A stretch of 16,545 bases of DNA. Source: an uncultured Candidatus Saccharibacteria bacterium. Its GTDB lineage: Bacteria > Patescibacteriota > Saccharimonadia > Saccharimonadales > Saccharimonadaceae. The notes under the pieces are model-generated. The model was not told the origin of the DNA and searched no databases. It saw only the letters and a program-made list of their open reading frames with translations. Positions within the stretch are counted from its first letter, which is position 1. The number at the start of each line of letters is the position of its first letter. Made by a program: the position numbers and the translations under genes. Shown here piece by piece: positions 13,688-16,545 of this stretch. The stretch covers positions 1-16,545 of the forward strand of contig CALGUM010000051.1 of NCBI GenBank assembly GCA_937902295.1. The letters are read 5' to 3'.

Positions 13688-13716
13688 TTTAATTTTTCAC
13701 TTTTTATCCGTATAAT
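13688..13716 (+). promoter_or_regulatory. Promoter of secA
   Basis: A perfect TATAAT (13711-13716) is preceded after 17 bases by TTTAAT (13688-13693), a modest -35. The predicted leader is about 40 bases and includes the GAGGGA SD (13751-13756), 8 bases before ATG 13765. Confidence 0.6.
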
Positions 13717-13764
13717 GGGTACCAGTTAAATGCTGCAATTTTCTGGAAGTGAGGGATTTCTTTT

Positions 13765-16398
13765 ATGGTAAGTAGACAAAAAGTATTGACAAAAGTATTT
13801 GGTGACCCGCAAAAGCGAGTAGTGAAAGGGCTTGAAAAACGTGCCCAGGCTATTACGGTGCTCGAGCCAAAGTATGAAAAGATGAGCAAGAGTGAGTTGG
13901 CTAAACAGACAGAGGTACTGAAGAAGCGACTCACCGCAAAGAAGAAAATAACGCTGGATGAACTATTACCAGATGCATTCGCGGTTGCGCGAGAGGCATC
14001 TCGCCGCGTGTTGAAGATGCGTCACTTCGATGTACAGCTCATTGGTGGTATTGCACTACACGACGGTAACGTGGCCGAGATGAAAACCGGTGAGGGTAAA
14101 ACACTTGTGGCAACCCTGCCGGTATATCTCAATGCGCTCGAAGGCAAAGGTGTGCATGTAGTCACAGTCAACGATTACCTTGCGCAGCGTGACGCAAGCT
14201 GGATGGGCGAGCTGTATGATTTCTTGGGCATGACGACAGGGGTGATCGTGAACGATGCGTCATTTATCTATGACCCTAAGTTCGACAACGAGGCGCATGA
14301 TGACGAAAAAATGCGTCGACTACGCCCGGTGACGCGAAAAGAGGCGTATGCCGCAGATATCACCTATGGTACAAACAACGAGTTCGGTTTTGACTATCTG
14401 CGCGACAACATGGTTAATGACAAAGATTTAATTCGCCAACGTGAACTAAACTTTGCGATCGTTGACGAAGTTGACTCAATCCTCATCGATGAAGCGCGTA
14501 CCCCGCTTATTATTTCTGCTCCAGCTGCAGAAAATCCTGAACATTACCTCACTTTTGCCAAGATAGCTGCAAAACTTGTGCCAGAAGATTATATTCTGGA
14601 CGAAAAGCGAAAAAGTGTGTCGCTGAGCGACCAAGGTGTTGAGAAGGTACAGAAAATGCTTGGCATTAAAAACCTGTATCTTCCAGACAATGTCCGTTCG
14701 GTATACCACCTCGATCAAGCATTGAAGGCACAAACAATCTTTAAGCGCGACAAAGATTACGTGGTGACGCACGACGGCGAAGTGATTATTGTGGATGAGC
14801 ACACAGGGCGTTTGATGCATGGTCGTAGGTATTCCGAGGGCTTACATCAGGCGATTGAAGCAAAGGAATCAGTGAGTGTTCAAACCGAAAGTATGACGCT
14901 TGCGACAATTTCATTCCAAAACTTCTTCCGTCTGTACAAAAAACTGTCTGGTATGACTGGTACTGCATTTACAGAACTCGAAGAATTCCATCAGATTTAT
15001 AGCTTGGATGTGGTGCAAGTACCGTCAAACCGACCACTTGCGCGTATCGACAAACAAGATTTAATTTATAAAACCGAAAAAGCTAAACTAAAAGCTGTCG
15101 CAGATGCTATCAAAGAGTATCACAAAGTTGGACGCCCAGTGCTAGTAGGGTCGGGTTCTATCGTTAAGAATGAAATGATCGCAAAATACCTTGATCAAGA
15201 AGGCGTGAAGTACGAACTACTGAATGCCAAGAACAATGAGCGAGAGGCTGCAATTGTCGAAAAAGCAGGTGAAAAAGGCGCGATTACCCTTGCTACAAAT
15301 ATTGCTGGTCGTGGTACTGACATTAAACTCGGCGATGGGGTAAAAGAACTCGGTGGTCTTGTGGTGCTTGGGTCTGAACGTCATGAGTCTAGGCGCATTG
15401 ATAATCAGCTACGTGGTCGCGGCGGACGCCAGGGAGATCCAGGTGAGACTCAGTTCTATGTCTCAACAGAAGATGATCTAATGCGTATTTTCCAAGGTGA
15501 GCGTATTGCTGGGCTTATGGACCGGCTTGGTGTGGACGACGATATGCCAATTCAGACTAAGTCTGTTTCAAAAACACTGGAAGCCGCACAAAAGCGAGTC
15601 GAAGGGTATAACTACGATACTCGTAAAAATGTTGTTCAGTACGACAATGTGATCAACCGACACCGAAAAGTTGTCTACAGAATTCGCCGCAAGATCCTCG
15701 AAGGTGACGATATCAAGTATGAAGTTGATCGATTGCTACGCGAAGCAGTGCGTCAACTGACAGAAGTTCCCGCTAAAAACAACAAACGATTCACTGATGA
15801 ATTCGAAGTGATCTTTCCAATTGGTGATGAGATGATCAAAGCCATTGGAGAAGAAAAGCGTGATAAACTACGTTTTGACAAAGCACTAGAATCTGCGCAA
15901 AAGTTTTATACAGATCGCGAAGCACTCATTACTCCAGAGGTCATGCGCCGTGTCGAACGACAAGTCTACATGGAAGTACTCGACCAGCTATGGATGCAGC
16001 ATCTTGAGAATATGCAACACCTCCGTGAAGGAATCCATTGGCGCGGTGTGGGCCAACGCGACCCACTTGTCGAGTATCGTATTGAGTCTCAGAAACTGTT
16101 CGATGGCTTGCAATTGACGCTACGTGAAGAGGTTCTTAAGATACTCACCCATATTCGCCCTACCGATGTCACAGTGCAACTTGAAGAAGACTACGATACG
16201 GAACTTACAAAGCTCGCTGAGGACTCAGTTGAGCAAGGTGTGAATGAAATATCAAGTACGACGACCAGAGCAGGTGACGACGACTTTGATACTAGTGTTA
16301 AAAAAGAAAAGACAGCAAGCGAAGCGAACCATACTAAAAACATCGCACGCAAAAAGAAAAAAGCGCAGCGTCAGAATCGTAAGAAGAATCGCAAGTAA
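13765..16398 (+). CDS. secA: Preprotein translocase ATPase SecA
   Basis: SecA is the motor that drives unfolded preproteins through SecYEG using ATP. The 877-residue protein is complete. Motifs: Walker A MKTGEGKT (106-113, K112), VNDYLA with the QRD loop (135-143), a Walker B VDEVDS (233-238) followed by ILIDEARTPLIIS, the preprotein cross-linking domain (about 240-400), TNIAGRGTDI (about 510-520, R516), and QLRGRGGRQGDPG in NBD2. A charged insert lies before KEAYAADITYGTNNEFGFDYLRDNM. Helical scaffold and wing domains follow (about 600-820). The last 30 residues are a Lys/Arg-rich tail with no Cys-rich SecB-binding zinc motif. The SD GAGGGA sits 8 bases before the ATG. The next gene begins 3 bases after the stop, so an operon is likely. 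Confidence 0.98.
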   Translation: MVSRQKVLTKVFGDPQKRVVKGLEKRAQAITVLEPKYEKMSKSELAKQTEVLKKRLTAKKKITLDELLPDAFAVAREASRRVLKMRHFDVQLIGGIALHDGNVAEMKTGEGKTLVATLPVYLNALEGKGVHVVTVNDYLAQRDASWMGELYDFLGMTTGVIVNDASFIYDPKFDNEAHDDEKMRRLRPVTRKEAYAADITYGTNNEFGFDYLRDNMVNDKDLIRQRELNFAIVDEVDSILIDEARTPLIISAPAAENPEHYLTFAKIAAKLVPEDYILDEKRKSVSLSDQGVEKVQKMLGIKNLYLPDNVRSVYHLDQALKAQTIFKRDKDYVVTHDGEVIIVDEHTGRLMHGRRYSEGLHQAIEAKESVSVQTESMTLATISFQNFFRLYKKLSGMTGTAFTELEEFHQIYSLDVVQVPSNRPLARIDKQDLIYKTEKAKLKAVADAIKEYHKVGRPVLVGSGSIVKNEMIAKYLDQEGVKYELLNAKNNEREAAIVEKAGEKGAITLATNIAGRGTDIKLGDGVKELGGLVVLGSERHESRRIDNQLRGRGGRQGDPGETQFYVSTEDDLMRIFQGERIAGLMDRLGVDDDMPIQTKSVSKTLEAAQKRVEGYNYDTRKNVVQYDNVINRHRKVVYRIRRKILEGDDIKYEVDRLLREAVRQLTEVPAKNNKRFTDEFEVIFPIGDEMIKAIGEEKRDKLRFDKALESAQKFYTDREALITPEVMRRVERQVYMEVLDQLWMQHLENMQHLREGIHWRGVGQRDPLVEYRIESQKLFDGLQLTLREEVLKILTHIRPTDVTVQLEEDYDTELTKLAEDSVEQGVNEISSTTTRAGDDDFDTSVKKEKTASEANHTKNIARKKKKAQRQNRKKNRK

Positions 16399-16401
16399 TT
16401 T

Positions 16402-16497
16402 ATGAAACATACAGTAGAAGAGGTCCGTCTTAAAAACGGAGCGCGCGGTCTACTTATTGATATACCGGGCGCAACAGTGATGAGTTTCGAGTTTCAA
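16402..16497 (+). CDS. N-terminal fragment of an M16-family (insulinase-like) zinc peptidase, truncated by the contig end
   Basis: The 32 genuine codons starting at ATG 16402 read like the first strand-turn of an M16 peptidase: basic start, then V-x-LKNGARGLLIDIPGATVMSFEFQ, equivalent to the LxNGxxVLL...xxVxxxxx pattern of that family. The zinc-binding HxxEH motif would come later and is missing. No SD is visible. Translation probably follows re-initiation after the secA stop, 3 bases upstream. After codon 32 the open frame continues without a stop into adapter sequence, so any longer protein called here is chimeric. Confidence 0.65.
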
Positions 16498-16545
16498 GAT
16501 CGGAAGAGCACACGTCTGAACTCCAGTCACACAGTGATCTCGTAT
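16498..16545 (+). other. Illumina TruSeq index adapter (sequencing artefact, not genomic DNA)
   Basis: From 16498 the sequence is the standard TruSeq index adapter. The 33-base adapter body (starting GATCGGAAGAGC) occupies 16498-16530. A 6-base index ACAGTG (TruSeq index 5) follows at 16531-16536, then ATCTCGTAT, the beginning of the constant 3' part. With the A at 16497 the junction also reads AGATCGGAAGAGC, the usual A-tailed ligation form. In frame it encodes DRKSTRLNSSHTVISY, a peptide widely seen in contaminated databases. Confidence 0.98.

Noticed and set aside
13730..13771. A 13-codon upstream frame overlapping the secA start, reminiscent of SecM-type regulation
   Set aside because: The peptide (MLQFSGSEGFLLW) is too short to leave the ribosome tunnel, so it cannot sense Sec pulling. 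It has no SD, and its last codons simply read the SD and start of secA in another frame.
1..16545. Search for CRISPR arrays, insertion sequences, tRNA or rRNA genes, and a phage or defence island
   Set aside because: No regularly spaced repeats, transposase-like frames, terminal inverted repeats, cloverleaf patterns or rRNA-like stretches were seen. The gene set is ordinary chromosomal content.

Overview
The window looks like one end of a short-read contig from a Candidatus Saccharibacteria (TM7, Patescibacteria/CPR) genome. The evidence is gene content and protein style: a short HPF-type factor directly before secA, a SecA with a lysine-rich tail instead of a zinc finger, a PadR/PspC pair, and a DUF2207 protein with a poly-glycine tail. 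There are also several lineage-style hypothetical proteins. TGA ends at least two well-recognised genes at ordinary positions, so the standard bacterial code (11) applies, not the TGA=Gly code of Absconditabacteria/Gracilibacteria. The lineage assignment is inference from sequence style, not a tree. Genes are packed tightly, with ATGA-type overlaps inside operons. No mobile element, tRNA, rRNA or CRISPR array was seen.

Layout. 1-105 is the 3' end of a gene, probably prolyl-tRNA synthetase. It is followed by greA (206-658, +) and, convergent to it, an unrecognised cytoplasmic protein (713-1357, -) with a strong promoter. A 329-base divergent spacer leads to a secreted, membrane-anchored DUF2207 protein (1687-3453, +), closed by a hairpin terminator. 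Next comes an envelope-stress-like pair: a PadR regulator (3605-3937) and a PspC-domain membrane protein (3947-5575), whose promoter overlaps an inverted repeat. From 5635 to 11082 runs a four-gene, overlapping operon: a Ca2+-type P-type ATPase, a MacB/LolD-like ABC ATPase, its MacB/FtsX permease, and UppP (undecaprenyl-pyrophosphate phosphatase). On the minus strand 11079-11894 encodes a membrane-anchored protein with a diverged OmpA-like domain. It is divergent from serS (11968-13215). Then come hpf (13306-13671), secA (13765-16398) and the first 32 codons of an M16-type peptidase.

The last 48 bases (16498-16545) are not genomic. They are the Illumina TruSeq index adapter with index ACAGTG, and they run in frame into the M16 gene, creating a chimeric open frame.

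The genes centre on envelope homeostasis (ion transport, lipid-carrier recycling, peptide/lipid ABC transport, secretion, PadR/PspC) and translation/transcription upkeep (greA, serS, hpf). The most notable regulatory pattern is that three genes (ATPase, serS and the OmpA-like gene) have a -10 box 7-8 bases before the ATG and no Shine-Dalgarno. This predicts leaderless mRNAs, whereas most of the other genes carry clear SD sequences. No undescribed multi-gene system is proven here; the best candidates for follow-up are in the findings.
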